NCBI GenBank assembly: GCA_015039365.1
Contig: WION01000012.1
Span: 62,001-126,000 of the forward strand
Source: Amanita rubescens
Lineage: Eukaryota > Basidiomycota > Agaricomycetes > Agaricales > Amanitaceae
Direction: 5' to 3'
DNA length: 64,000 nucleotides
Of the stretch, positions 22,961 through 34,486 are shown one piece after another. The notes under the pieces are model-generated. The model was not told the origin of the DNA and made no database searches. It worked only from the letters and a program-made list of their open reading frames with translations. A program made the position numbers and the translations under genes. The first letter of the stretch is position 1, and every line of letters starts with the position of its first letter.

Positions 22961-23079
22961 GATGATGGAGTATGGGCAAGAAGATAGCATATCAGTGGAG
23001 GCTGTGCAGCTTCATCACTGTGAGAAATGCATGACCAAACACTTCTTTTCTTCTGTTGATACCTCATCTGAACAGCTAG
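22961..23079. promoter_or_regulatory. Short divergent intergenic region, probable bidirectional promoter
   Basis: Only about 119 bp separates the proposed starts of the ATP-grasp-like gene (minus) and the 1590-aa gene (plus), so both probably share control sequence here. No clear TATA box is seen. Confidence 0.35.
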
Positions 23080-26000
23080 ATGGATTCATCACGCAGAAGA
23101 ACTCAGGAGGAGGAACTTGAGAGAATGTTGGTGCAGCTGCATCAAGGTAAGTCTATGTCAACCTAATTGAGTAATTGGTTCAATTGTATCCAAAAGATTC
23201 AGGCACGCATATTGGTAATTTCATGAAACCTCAAAGTGAAAACTTCTTAAAACAACCAAGGGGATTCTAAGCTACAACCATCAAAACATCAAAGGCAGCA
23301 AGAGGAGTTGGAAGAATTAATGGCAATGGTTGATGATGGTGAGTTTACACTGGTGAACCCTGAATTCTTATGAATGTAGATACAGAGGCACCACAAAAGA
23401 CAGCCCATAGGCACACACAACAAGAGGAATTGGAGCAGTTGTTGAAAAATCTAGAAAATCAACAAGATCAACAAGATCAGACCCATGGTATTACAACCAC
23501 CATCCAAGCCATGTCCATGATGAAGATCAAACCCAATGATAGTGAGGAACTTCTGCAGGGTGAACAGACTGATCAAAATGATTCCTCTGGTGACTCCAGT
23601 AGCTCATACAGAGCATCAGAAATCATGTGTACCAGACCAGGGACTCCTGAAAACTTATCAACAGAAGGTAACTGTATTCAGGGATTCCATCTAGTGGCTA
23701 ATATATTGTAGATGACTACTTGATGAAGCCCATTCTGTGGGTTGATGTACTGGATCATATTGAAACATTACATCCTCAAGAGCATGTTTCTCCTACTTTT
23801 ATGGATGCATGGCTTCTTTCTTGCTGGAACAAATTAAACAGACCAAGCCCAAGGTACATTCCAATGGAGTATATCAACAGGAGAGAACCAGTCACTGCTG
23901 AAGAAATTGGAGGGTTCAGAAAATTCTTTGGTGTGGAGGGGTCATCCCCAAAGCAAGACCTTATTGGATTCATCCATATTTCTGGCAATCACCATTACTG
24001 CTTCCTATACATTGCATCCCTTAACAATATTCAACTACTTGGAAAAGAGAGGCATGAAAATGGGATAGAAGCAGGAACTTGGGAAGAATGGCATGGGGCA
24101 CATATTTGGAGAAACATTTGCCTACTTCACAGTTGGTCTTATAGCATCAGCATCAGCATTGACAAACGTAACTGGGTGCAAAATAGCTATGACAGTGGAC
24201 CCACAACATGTCAAGTGATAGAACATATTTGGACCAATGGTGTCACTTGGGATGTCACAGGGCTGTGGCAGAAACCTCATTTTCCATGTGGCCATGTCAT
24301 GCGTATTCGCATGGGTAATGATGCCTTTCAAATGGTAAAAACATCATTTGAAGCACTTAGCCAATTGTCAAAGAATGAGCTAGATGCATTCCTCAAGATA
24401 CATGGGCAGGATGATGCCATCTTGTCTGAAGTTGCAGTTGTAGAGAGAATGTTACAGCATGATTCCCCAGCATACATGAACCTCCAGTCAAATGTCAAGA
24501 AGAACACCAATGCCATGGAAACATGTCAGGATTGTGCAGCAAACTTGCCTGCACTTCCAAAATACAGAACCATGAAGCAATTGCTAGACAGGTACCCTGC
24601 CCTTCAAGGAGCTAAAAGGCATCTTGGACAACCAGGGGTCTCAGAGCATAATGCAAAGGATGACACCTCTAGTGAAGGGGATGAAAGACATCAGGTTCAC
24701 AGCACACAATTAGATGCTCAAAAACAGCATAGAGGAACTAAAGATGTAGCTCAAACAGCTATACATCGTTTTCCCAGACCCATTGCTTCCCCTCAGCTTC
24801 CTGCTCTTAAAAGGAAAATTGGCCTATACAATCCATTTACCTGGAATTATGATGATTACCAGTGTGGTCCAACAATGGATGAACTGGAGCCCATATCTGA
24901 TGCAGTGATCCAACTTGCAGACAAGTCACTTGCTTATATAGCTGGAAAGCTTCTTGATATTCCATGGAGGTTATTCAGAGACTATGGTTATCGACTACCC
25001 TCTCATTTCTTCCAAATCTTTCACCTCCACAACCCATTTATGGTCAAGGAACATTTAATGGGATTTGTCCTGCGTTCAACACCTGGCACACCATTTCAAA
25101 ACACTAGTCAGACTGACCTCAATTCATTACCTCCCAACCTCTACAGCACACCAGATCATCACACCTTGCCTCTCAGCTCACCATCCCACAACTCTAGTCA
25201 GACAGACCTGAACTCAACACCTACCAACTACAGCACACCATTACAAAGCCTTAATCAGATTGGCCCCCATTCAAGTAGTCAGTTCCAGAGCACAATAGAA
25301 ACCAGGAGAGGAGAGGCTGAGATTACAGATAGTGTCAGCATGGGTGCTGAAGAGATGATGCAGCTTTCAAAGGATATCATCAATGATGACATCTTTGTCA
25401 CAGGCAAAACAAGTGAGGGAAAGTTCATCAATGTGGACTTGCAAAGAGATTCAGTGATCCCTGAAACCATTAACTACGCCATTGACATCGACAGCTTAAT
25501 TTGGATCACAAGAAAACCTCATTTTGCATTGGCAGTTGAGTTATACACATCACCTGTGTTCCGCAACACTGCCCCCATCTCCAAGGACAATCATGTCAAG
25601 ATAGAAATGCTGTATCCACCTGTTGAGCAGGGCAAAAGGGATGAATGGTGGAGTCGCTCATTTCGTTTGAGCAGACTCCCACATGCCCTACTTGGAAAAA
25701 TAGGAAAAGCAAATCTGTCAATATTTCTACCACGCATGGCTCATCAAGATCCATATACATCCAGATGGGCTAATGTTGTACCTCCAGAGGTACAGACCCA
25801 GTTATGGGAAAAGATATTGATGAAGGCATTACGAAGAGTAATTGGTGACATAGGACAGGTATATATTGGGGAAAATCAAGCACATATATCATTCAAGTCC
25901 TCAAGCCATACAAAAATGCCCAAAACCCATCCTGTGAGAAAATCACACTTTGAAAGAATGGTTGAAGAGATGCATGAAATTGTAAGTGAACAACTTTCAA

Positions 26001-28152
26001 CATTAAGAATAAATTCTGAAAAGTAATTAGATTCAAGATGATGCTGAGGGTCATTTGGCTCAGTTTGGATCTTTTTTCTTTGCCCTGGAAATAAAAGGGT
26101 GCAAAATGGTTTCACAGGCTGAAGCACATGATGGAGAAGAGTTAAATGGCTGCCTTGGAGATGCCTTGAACAACTTGAAAGAAGAAAACCCAGCCTTGGA
26201 TTGGGATTACATGGAAGACAGAAGAGTCGGAGAACTGCTCTATGATATTGGGATCACAATCCAACCAAATAACACTTTTCCAACTGTTGGTCTTTGGAGG
26301 TTGGACCAGTTGGAGACATTTTATGGTGCATGTGGTTACCTGAGAGGGAACATTCATCATCTGAATACTATGTCACTATATGGGGGTTTGCAAGCTGAAA
26401 TGCCAAGGTCAAGATCAGAGAGAACTCACATCCTTTATCGCCAATCCTATAACTTGGCATATGAAGCACTGAGAAAAGCTGACAACACAAGAGAGCTCTT
26501 CAAACTGCAGGATGTATATCAACTGAATAGAAGATTCAGGAATGAGTACAAAACTGTTATGGAGATATACAGCATTCATGCCAAGAAACAGTCATTTGGT
26601 GTTAGAGATGAATACAGGGTAGGAGGGGCAGCAATGAAAGACTTCATGGAGCATGTAGATGACATGGTAAGCAACTGGATACCAAGAATATGTGTTGCTT
26701 ATGGACTGGTGATAAAAGGTTCATGCCATGATGAAGAGTAAACCAGTGCTCTGGTTGCCATCTAATATATGGTTTGAATTCTTGGCACAAAGACTCAAGG
26801 CATTGAAAGAACAGCAGGAGCAACTGCACCAGATGCAACCTCCCAACTATGGGATATTGACAGGCTTACACCAGTTTCTAATGCAGTCAATTGTTTTCAC
26901 ACCACCAATCACAGAAACATTTGTGCGCAATGCCCTTTATTTACTTAGGTATCAAGCAAACATTGCTCAACAAGGAATGTTTTTCCTCCATGAGCTAGAC
27001 CTTACATTGGACTCTTGTCACCCTGAGCTACCAGAGAAGGATGATCTCTTTGTCATACAAAGGATAGGTGTCCCTCTACAAGAAAAGAGGAAAACATTCA
27101 CAGCCATCCAGCAAGCCTATAGAGATGTGGAGAGATATCCAATTGGGAACCAACCAAGCTGGAAACTTGTAACACAAACCATTCAACAAACTCCATGGAT
27201 ATTAATGAAACGCTGGGAATGGCCACAGGAGCTGGAGAATATAGATCCCATGCACCATGTGCCAGGTTTTGCCGCTCATATATTTGTCCAACTCACACAG
27301 TGTATATGGATGTCACTTCATGATACATGGAGTACAGCTGCTATTAATGAACCAGAGCAGTTGCAGTCTTTAAAGGATGCTATGAATTGCTGGTCATTGG
27401 AATCTGTCTACCAGAAGATCACAAAATGCCAGTTCACAGCATGCAATTCCAATTTGGGTGGTGCAGTACCAGGAAGGAGGCATGTGTCATTCCAAAATAG
27501 ACGGATTGTCTACCTTCCAAAGGAGGATGAGAATCCACCACTTCCAGGATTGTGGATTACCATGACACAAGAACCAGGATACCTCTTTCAGTATTGGGAA
27601 TGGTGCAGGACACACACAGCAACTGACATTGCTGAGGCAGATGACATCTTGGACAAAATCTTCTCATACTGCCAATGCCTTCCCAGTAGCAGAAGGGAAC
27701 AAGATGGAGGACAACCATGGGAAGTCTTCCAAGGATCAGTCCGCATTATCACCAATCCCAAAACATACAAAATTGATGCAATTGGAACAGGCAGGGGAAG
27801 TAGGAAGGCTAGAAGTGCCCCTGCAGTACGAACAAAAGGCTCAATGCTGCAAAAGCTTTTGCAGCACCATGGAGTTGGAAGGGACCAGTTGAAGAAAGCA
27901 CAGTACATTCAAAGGCTGACAAAGAAAATTTTGTCACGCAAGACTTCTAAAGCCAGAAACAAAAGAAAACCACCTAAGTATAAAGAAAGAATGCAAGAGG
28001 GCAGATGTATAAACAATAATTTGGAAGGAAATGAGAAACAGCTGGAAGAAGAAGCAGAAAATGATAGCACTGGTGGGTCAGAATATGACAGTCACACAGC
28101 TGAGGATGAAGGTGATCAGGCAGAAGAAGAGAGTGAAAGCGGCAGTGATTAA
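23080..28152 (+). CDS. Very large protein with degenerate Ulp1-like domain, 6 exons, 1590 aa
   Basis: Exons 23080-23146, 23261-23338, 23380-23667, 23712-25981, 26031-26666 and 26719-28152 sum to 4773 nt in one frame, joining what look like three separate ORFs. Exons 1-3 each encode a similar short helix (TQEEELERML, RQQEELEELM, TQQEELEQLL). Residues ~150-330 resemble a C48 (Ulp1/SENP) protease: IGFIHISGNHHYCFLYIAS with the His region, then QNSYDSGPTTCQVIEHIW, where the usual Gln and DCG are present except that the catalytic Cys reads Ser (about residue 306). The rest, ~1250 residues, has no recognised domain; it includes an STP-rich linker (~600-680) and a Lys/Arg-rich then Glu-rich C-terminus. 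No DDE, tyrosine-recombinase or RT motif was found. Intact frame over 5 kb argues for function. Confidence 0.7.
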
Positions 28153-28305
28153 ATTACTGGTAAGGCTAGTACATATTTATTTCCATAATCATTCACAATC
28201 AAAGTTTCAAACTGTATGGTCATGCCAATGAACTTCATAAGGAACATGTTGCAGAACTTGCAGTTGAGAGCATTCAAAAAATAAGAGACTGTTTAAGAAA
28301 TCAAT

Positions 28306-28361
28306 GTCTCCAAAAAAGGAGACTTTCCCGAAAAGGAGACGCTCACTGAGTGTCTCCTTTT
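28306..28361. terminator. Paired GGAGAC hairpins downstream of the 1590-aa gene
   Basis: GTCTCC-aaaaaa-GGAGAC is followed by AAAAGGAGAC-gctcactgagt-GTCTCCTTTT, giving two stems of about 6 and 10 bp, ~155 bp after the stop codon. It could be an RNA 3' structure or a repeat end; a terminator role is a guess. Confidence 0.25.
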
Positions 28362-28799
28362 TGGGATGGATCATGTAGATGCATTTGATGCAGCAAGGTA
28401 GAGAAATAATAGTTTTCACCAAAGTAAAAGTCAAATTCTACAGTTAGGGGATGAACATATGAGCCTATTTGCTATAAAAGCGAACACATACTGTAGAACA
28501 TGTTCGGCGCATGCGCGTCGAAATTTGACGTTCCTTCCTAGTATGGAAGGTCGTCACAACTGTGACCGGCCATAATTAGAGTCAAAGTCCAGCGCGCATC
28601 GTGGAGCATCGTCTGTGATCGATGATCCTTTGAAGTGAGAAGGAACTGGTGTTGAATCAAGCAGAGGTGGTGAGCACATTTCACGCTCCATTTGATTGAT
28701 CCCTCTGAGTGTAAACAGGCCTGCGCAATCATCGTCACACCAGAGTATGTATTGTCCGAGCACATTGCCTTCGAGGCAGTCCAACTTGAGGGATAGAAT

Positions 28800-29020
28800 T
28801 AGACAGCTTGCGAGAGCTCAGAGACAAGGAGCATGGGGAAAAGTGGGGTTATCCCTACATTCCAGAACATCAATGGCCATATAATGTGAGTAGCGGGCCC
28901 AGTTCCTTTACTTAGAGCGTTGACGGTTTCATGTAGAAATTGCCGATAAGCTACCCACTTATGTGAACCCAAGCTCAGAGCTTGAGCGGGAAAGGTTTGA
29001 CATTCACAGCAAGAGTGCAG
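28800..29020. repeat. Dispersed ~200-bp repeat, copy 1
   Basis: Shares GCATGGGGAA, then AATGGCC(A/G)(T/G)ATAATGTG, GTAGCGGGCCCAG and GAGCGTTGACGGTTTCATGT with 33352-33556. Identity unknown. Confidence 0.75.
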
Positions 29021-29489
29021 ATGAAGGAATAGGCAGTACCAAGGTTACCTCGAAAGAAGGTAAGTGCTTGGAAGCACTTAAACAATATTTGTATTAATGA
29101 CACTGTTACTACATCATTTTAGATCCAACCGCTGTGTTTGGGGGCTTGCAACGAGCTTGCCACCACCCTTCGACGTTTCGAATGCAGTGGGAGCAAGCCT
29201 GAAGGGAAACGGCCTTGGGAATAGGTGGTCTACAAGCCACCAAACACTTCAGTGGTGCCGTACGACACCCAAGGTGAACATCAGGTTAACGGCACCATAG
29301 GGATGTCGTTGAAAGTCTCCATTGTCTGGGGGCTTCAAGACTAACTAATCGAATCCCAAACTCTGTCGGTCGAGGAAATTCGCCTGCGAAAGGACGGCAG
29401 GCAACCAAGTAAGCGGTGTGAGGGCCACTAAGGGTCTCGGCACAAGAGGCGAGGGAAAGTAGCCCAAACGTTAGTGGGCTTCGCAACCA

Positions 29490-29895
29490 AAGGTAATACC
29501 TCGTGTCACGTCGGGAAGAGTATGCGGGTGGGTACGAGACCATGATGGAAAAGGAAAGGAAGAAGACGAGCGCATCGCAAGTGGTCGGCGCACATCACAA
29601 AATATGGTAATTGACGAGTTGTATAGATCAATTTCGAGGAGCAAGTCGTTGCAAATGACCAAGACCATCGGGCATTCTGTGGGGGGGTATCTACCGCCCG
29701 CGTTGACGGTGATGTGAGAGCCTGTGCGGGATTTTGGGTACTTGAGGTTGCCAACCAGCGGGACGCGAAGCATCGTCGCACTAAGCCTGTGCGTTTGCTT
29801 GATCTTTCACAAACATTTTCCAACTCACGGCTCTTTAGAACCATGCCTCAAGTGGTCATCTCATTTGAAGTCGGATACTTTTACTTATACAACAT
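29490..29895 (+). pseudogene. ATG18: ATG18 C-terminal part, copy 1
   Basis: Frames with breaks read SLQMTKTIGHSVGGYLPP, RDFGYLRLPTSGTRSIVAL and GYFYLYNI, matching the C-terminal half of ATG18, the WD-repeat (PROPPIN) autophagy protein that binds PI3P on membranes. An intron-like break remains after KKTSAS. In-frame stops show that it is dead. It lies upstream of the N-terminal part of the same gene, so the order is reversed. Confidence 0.8.
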
Positions 29896-29899
29896 CACT

Positions 29900-30620
29900 T
29901 CTGGCTCTCGTAGGTGCTCCAGATCAACCTCAGTCAAGCCCAAGGAAACTTCAGATCGTCAACACCAAGGTGAGCCCTCCAAGTCCTACTAGTTTACATT
30001 ACACTCATTGGCAGCAAGCGCAAATCCGTCATCTGCAAGCTACTCTTTCCTTGATGTATTCTCTCTGTCAAGATGAACAGGAAGACTCTAGTTATCGTGT
30101 TGGAAACCGAAATTTACACATATGACATTTCCAACATGCGTCTTCTTCACGTTATCGAAACTCCCCCGAATCCTGACGGTGAGCGTCCTTTACCTGACTT
30201 TCTGACCCGTTCTCATCGTGCAAAAGCTGATTGCGCTCTATCACCGTCTGGCGACAGTTTACCCCTCCCCCGTTCCTTCCCCATCTACTTCTCTCTCCGC
30301 AACATCCTCGGCACCAACACCCCCTCTACCTCACCACCCCAGGACGGCGACGTCCACATCTTCTCCACCCGCTCCTTAACCGTCGTCAACGCCATCCAAG
30401 GGCACAAAACGCCTTTATCCTTCCTTTCCATTAACTCAACAGGCACCCTTCTCCCCACAGCCTCGGAAAAAGGCGCCGTCATCCGCGTATGGAACATATC
30501 CAGCGCAGAGAAACTATACCAGTTCAGACGGGGGACGAGGGAAGCAGTGATATACTCTATGAATTTCAACTCCATGTCGACGCTATTACTAGCGGTTAGC
30601 TCGGTACATGATAAACGAAG
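29900..30620 (+). pseudogene. ATG18: ATG18 N-terminal part, copy 1
   Basis: Reads LVGAPDQPQSSPRKLQIVNT, then across a retained intron (about 29970-30013) MNRKTLVIVLETEIYTYDIS and MRLLHVIETPPNPD, GHKTPLSFLSINSTGTLLPT and LYQFRRGTREAVIYSMNF. FRRG is the phosphoinositide-binding motif of PROPPINs. Short indels shift the frame, for example after the intron. It runs straight into EXO70 sequence at about 30620. Confidence 0.85.
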
Positions 30621-31400
30621 ATCTAGACGCAGAAGAAGCCTTAAACTTACGCGGGTGAGTGTCCACCATCCATCTCTTCATCCCGTTGTCTCACTAGCCC
30701 TCCAGACCCCGACCAGGCCAACTCGACACCTACAAATCCGCCATCGAACGTCTCAACGCTCTCATCACCTTCAAATCTCCATCATCAGACCATCACGACG
30801 GCCCGCCCGCCTCGTCGAAACCGGGGCCAAAAAGTTAACCCTCCTTTATACCAAACTCGTCGCAGAAGGCTCCTCCGGCTCTCCCCCAGGAGGAACATCA
30901 ATTGAATTCACGATTTTACCCTTCCCCGCTGATCTCCTCGCCTCCCTACGCCCTCTAGTCTCGTTTTTGAGGACCTTGCCTTTACCGGCAACTCACCCAA
31001 CCCACCCCGCCGCTCAAGGGATCTGCTCCATCCTCGTCGACGCCCAAAAAGGGTATGCAGACATGCGCGGAGCGTGGTCCAAAAAATGTCTATCACCTTG
31101 CCAAAAACGTCGTAGACGAGGCCCCTCTTACAACGAAGGAGGGGGCAGCTACGAAATCGGCAGCTCCACGACAAAAGCGAGAAGGGACGGAGTCAAAGCG
31201 GGCAAATCGTTCGGAAAATGGGTCAAGTTGGTCTTGACCGTTGCCAAGGACGAATACAACCTCCTTTGCGATTTGGCTCCATTGACGTCGGGCCAATTGG
31301 TCGCACAAGCTTACGGGGCATTACTCTTGCATAAACATACTTTTTTGGCTTTATCGACGTACGAGAGTAACTTGTGCGTCTTCTTGTTCTTCTTTTCGTT
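30621..31400 (+). pseudogene. EXO70: EXO70 fragment, copy 1
   Basis: Reads ARLVETGAKKLTLLYTKLVA, EFTILPFPADLLASLRPLVS, PATHPTHPAAQG, AQKGYADMRGAWSKKCL, GKSFGKWVKLVLTVAKDEYN and APLTSGQLVAQAYGALL. This is the N-terminal half of Exo70, the exocyst subunit that tethers secretory vesicles at the plasma membrane. Frameshifts occur near 31085 and at both ends, and the C-terminal half is missing. Confidence 0.85.
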
Positions 31401-32880
31401 GCGTTGGGCTGACTGACTTGACTATTGGGTTAGTGCGATGAAACTTCAACGCTGGACGGTGACCGATCGTTACGGATAGGAAATAGGGAATAGGGACCAG
31501 ATATACATGGTCCCGGGATATTAGGAGGGTTTCTCCCCCACATAACGTGCTTTGGGGAGAAGGGAGATTGCTAGATACCAGGTAAGTCCCATGGTATCGT
31601 TCCTGTTGACGTTTGACTAGCGTCTGAGCATAGACGCGTATAACAGGTAGATAGCGAGGGTTTGGCCCTCGCGCATTTCGACAGAAGGGAACGGGCTTGG
31701 GAACGGCCCGTTTGACGTTATCGTTGGAGGATTGAGCTGAAGGGAATGCGATGATGGGCGCAGATGAACGAGATGGGTTCGATGGTGAGCTCTTCCTTAT
31801 TCGTTTCTTCGGCTGACTGCTTTCACTGGCCTCGAAGTTTGGACCACACATCGGCCTCTCTTACACGCTTAGCTGAGCGGCGATGACATGACGATGATGC
31901 GGGTTAAGAGGTGGCGGAAGGGGAGCCGGACGGTTGGAACACGCCATGAGGGGCTTGGGTCAGAAGGCGAGCCCTTTATCTGTCCTCCCCCTTCACTATC
32001 GCGCGGTATCTGACTAGCCGCTTGATTCAGGTGCAATACGGCCCTGGAATAGTTGAGAGCAGTGGATAAAGGCCGGGCGAGAATCACTCATCGTTCTCGG
32101 TAACTACTCGTTTCGAGTAATTGATACCCCTCCCTCACAGAATAGGTTCTGGGGAGAATGGGCATAAGGATACCAGATGAGCCCTGATTCGTTCCCATCG
32201 GTGCAGCTGATGGACGTCTTCACTTAGACGCATACTATACCAGCTCGTTCGGGAGGATTTGCTTCTCGCGCGTTTCGACAAGAGAGGAATGGGCCCAAGA
32301 GCGGTCCATTCAGGTTATCGATAGAGGAGTGTGGGCGATTGAAAAGGACGAGGAGTAATATTGCCTCGCCGATTTTGGGATTGTTTGGGACGACGCTGGG
32401 GATCGTTGATTGGGCTTATCAAACGATCGTTTGTTGAAGGCATGCACCTCCTCGTCTCTCCTCTTCAGAGCTAACTGCCTTTCTGACAGCTCCTCTTGTC
32501 GAATTCTGGGACTCCGAAGAGGGTCCTATTATATCCACTCAGTCCGGCGAGGATAGGGGGTGGGAGGCGGGTAGGCTAAGCGTGGGTTCGTCCTTCTCTC
32601 GCATGGCCGCCAGGGGCATCAAATTTGGAGGGGGGGGGGGGGGGGTGGAGGGGGACTATTAACTGCAGGTGGCAGCCCGGTATATGGTACATTCCATCCT
32701 ATTCCATTCCCTTCACGCTCACTAACCACATCGAGCAGACGCAGACACTCTTGGGCCAACACGAGACTCGGGGATGAGCCGTGACGATAGAGGACTCAAG
32801 GAGTCATCTAAGGATAGAGAGTTCGTTGAACTCTCCGTTGGATCGAAACCGGCGTCGAATTACTAGTTCGACGTATAGCC
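31401..32880. other. Non-coding stretch with two diverged copies of a ~220-bp unit
   Basis: About 31530-31740 and 32128-32335 are related: both contain GGGGAGAA(G/T)GG, GATACCAG, a pair of short segments around AGACGC, and C(G/T)CGCG(C/T)ATTTCGACA followed by a GGGC(C/T) stretch. A run of 16 G lies at 32630-32645. No gene recognised. Confidence 0.5.
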
Positions 32881-33275
32881 GGTCCCTTCCCTTCTACAAG
32901 AAGAAATTGGCGAAATGGAGCAATAGAGCACCCCATGGTACCAGCGTGAGTCGCTCCACGACTTGTTCACCCCCTTGAACTGACTGACAACGCAGGTACG
33001 ACATTTGTCATGTTTCTCGCATGGAGGGTAGCCGTTATGGAACAGCTAGCTAGCCAGGTGCGTTCCCTGGCAATTCTTTCTCTTGTCAACGTTCACAGAC
33101 TGCTCACATCTAGCTATGTCGATGAGGACTCGGAGGAGGCAAGTCCTGCAAATGTTTCTAGCACACAGAGCGGAATACGAGATCGCCCGTCACTTCGGAC
33201 TAGACTTAGGGTTGGCTCAATCGAAGGGAGGAGCAGGATAAAGGGCTGCATGGGGCAGCTTAGGACTGGGTGAGT
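32881..33275 (+). pseudogene. Unrecognised gene fragment with introns
   Basis: Coding-like pieces LPFYKKKLAKWSNRAPHGT, TTFVMFLAWRVAVMEQLASQ and RQVLQMFLAHRAEYEIARHF join across two intron-like gaps (about 32946-32996 and 33057-33115, both GT...AG). No family recognised. Stops follow at both ends. Confidence 0.4.
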
Positions 33276-33351
33276 CCTATATTCTCCCTATTACGAGTGT
33301 GATCTAACCAAGTCGCAACACGTAGACGTGTTCTTTCGACTCCGCGGAACG

Positions 33352-33556
33352 AGGGGCATGGGGAAGAACGGGGTTGTTGCTACATTCCGGAACGTCAATG
33401 GCCGGATAATGTGGGTAGCGGGCCCAGTCTGTTTACTTAGAGCGTTGACGGTTTCATGTAGAAATTGCTGACTTAGGCGGCTTACTGCGAACCCGCCGCG
33501 CAAGCTCAGAACTCGAGTGGGAAAGGTTTGACACCCACAGCAAGAGTGCAGATGTG
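33352..33556. repeat. Dispersed ~200-bp repeat, copy 2
   Basis: Second copy of the repeat at 28800-29020, same orientation, with CpG sites better kept than in copy 1. Confidence 0.75.
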
Positions 33557-34092
33557 GGTTCTCGGGTGAGTGTGATGCTTTACTCCGTTCTGTGATCTCA
33601 CTGACGACAGTATTAGCAACCTGTCGTCTCTCCTCCACCTCAATTGAAGAAGAAATCGGGGCTCGCTGAACAGCAGGCCCTGCGATAACATTTGAACGCT
33701 TGTTAGAGGATCCTAAATTACCGCCAGATGGTGTTTTGCCAAACGGCCGGGTAGCGGTTTTCACCAGTTTTGGGATCGCGACGCTGGGCTAGACGACGGC
33801 ATTTCACCATGTCGGGGTGGAGAAGACAGAGAGACTCTAGAGGGAGTCTCCATTCGGTGAGCCATTCCTCGCACTGTTTGACGCGCACTGACAACGTTCG
33901 TCACAAGCAGTTTCGGAATCGCCGGGAGAGGCGGAATAAATCCATCCTCAAGTGAGTTAGCAGGAGGGGCCCGTATAAGGGATACTGGTGTGGGATTACA
34001 TGGGGAGGGGGCCGCGTTAGTTACAGGTAAGTTCCTGCATGCGCTCGTTCTTTCTGCTAGACTGACATCCGGGATGTGTTGTATCGTCATCA

Positions 34093-34271
34093 TACTTGAG
34101 GTTGCCAACCAGCGGGACGCGAAGCATCGTCGCACTAAGCCCGTGCGTTTGCTCGATCTTTCACAAGCATTTTCCAACTCACGGCTCTTTAGAACCATGC
34201 CTCAAGTGATGGTCATCTCATCTGTACCTATACAACATCGACCTCGACAACGGCGGTGAATGGGCTCTTGT
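34093..34271 (+). pseudogene. ATG18: ATG18 C-terminal fragment, copy 2
   Basis: Nearly identical to the end of copy 1: the segment from GAGGTTGCCAACCAGCGGGA to GCCTCAAGTG is shared, then a (D/N)GGEWALVKQYK-like segment follows, the ATG18 tail. Only about 180 bp remain. Confidence 0.75.
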
Positions 34272-34486
34272 CAAACAGTACAAGTGAGTGTCTTACTCCG
34301 ACTATCATCACGCTGTCTAACTCTCCCTCCACTCTTCTTGATTCCGCTGACGACAGTAAGGGTACATCGAGCTCGAGCGACAAGACGAGCTGGACGAGTG
34401 ATCACTTAGGTTTAGATTGTACTAGTAGTAGTTATAATATAATATATAGTTTCCTAAATAAGTAACTCTCCCTTTACCGTTTTATC

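Larger units (their letters stand above)
28153..29485. other. Transition zone; short hairpins and an unknown repeat
   Basis: CpG content rises sharply here. 28306-28361 holds four GGAGAC/GTCTCC units that can form two hairpins. About 28800-29020 is a copy of a ~200-bp repeat seen again at 33352-33556 (GGTTTCATGTAGAAATTGC segment). A minus-strand frame at 28554-28784 (LGQYILWCDDDCAGLF) may be a coding remnant of unknown kind. The rest was not recognised. Confidence 0.4.

Noticed and set aside
26055..26741. Independent 228-aa and 474-aa genes after the 768-aa frame
   Set aside because: GT-AG introns at 25982-26030 and 26667-26718 join all three in exact frame, and neither downstream frame has a good own start.
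29030..29480. Possible structured RNA or rRNA-like segment
   Set aside because: GC-rich with some inverted pieces, but no recognised rRNA, snRNA or intron core motif; left unassigned.
32630..32645. Run of 16 G as a regulatory quadruplex
   Set aside because: A single homopolymer next to GGGGG tracts; more likely a simple-sequence slip or sequencing weak point, with no gene beside it.
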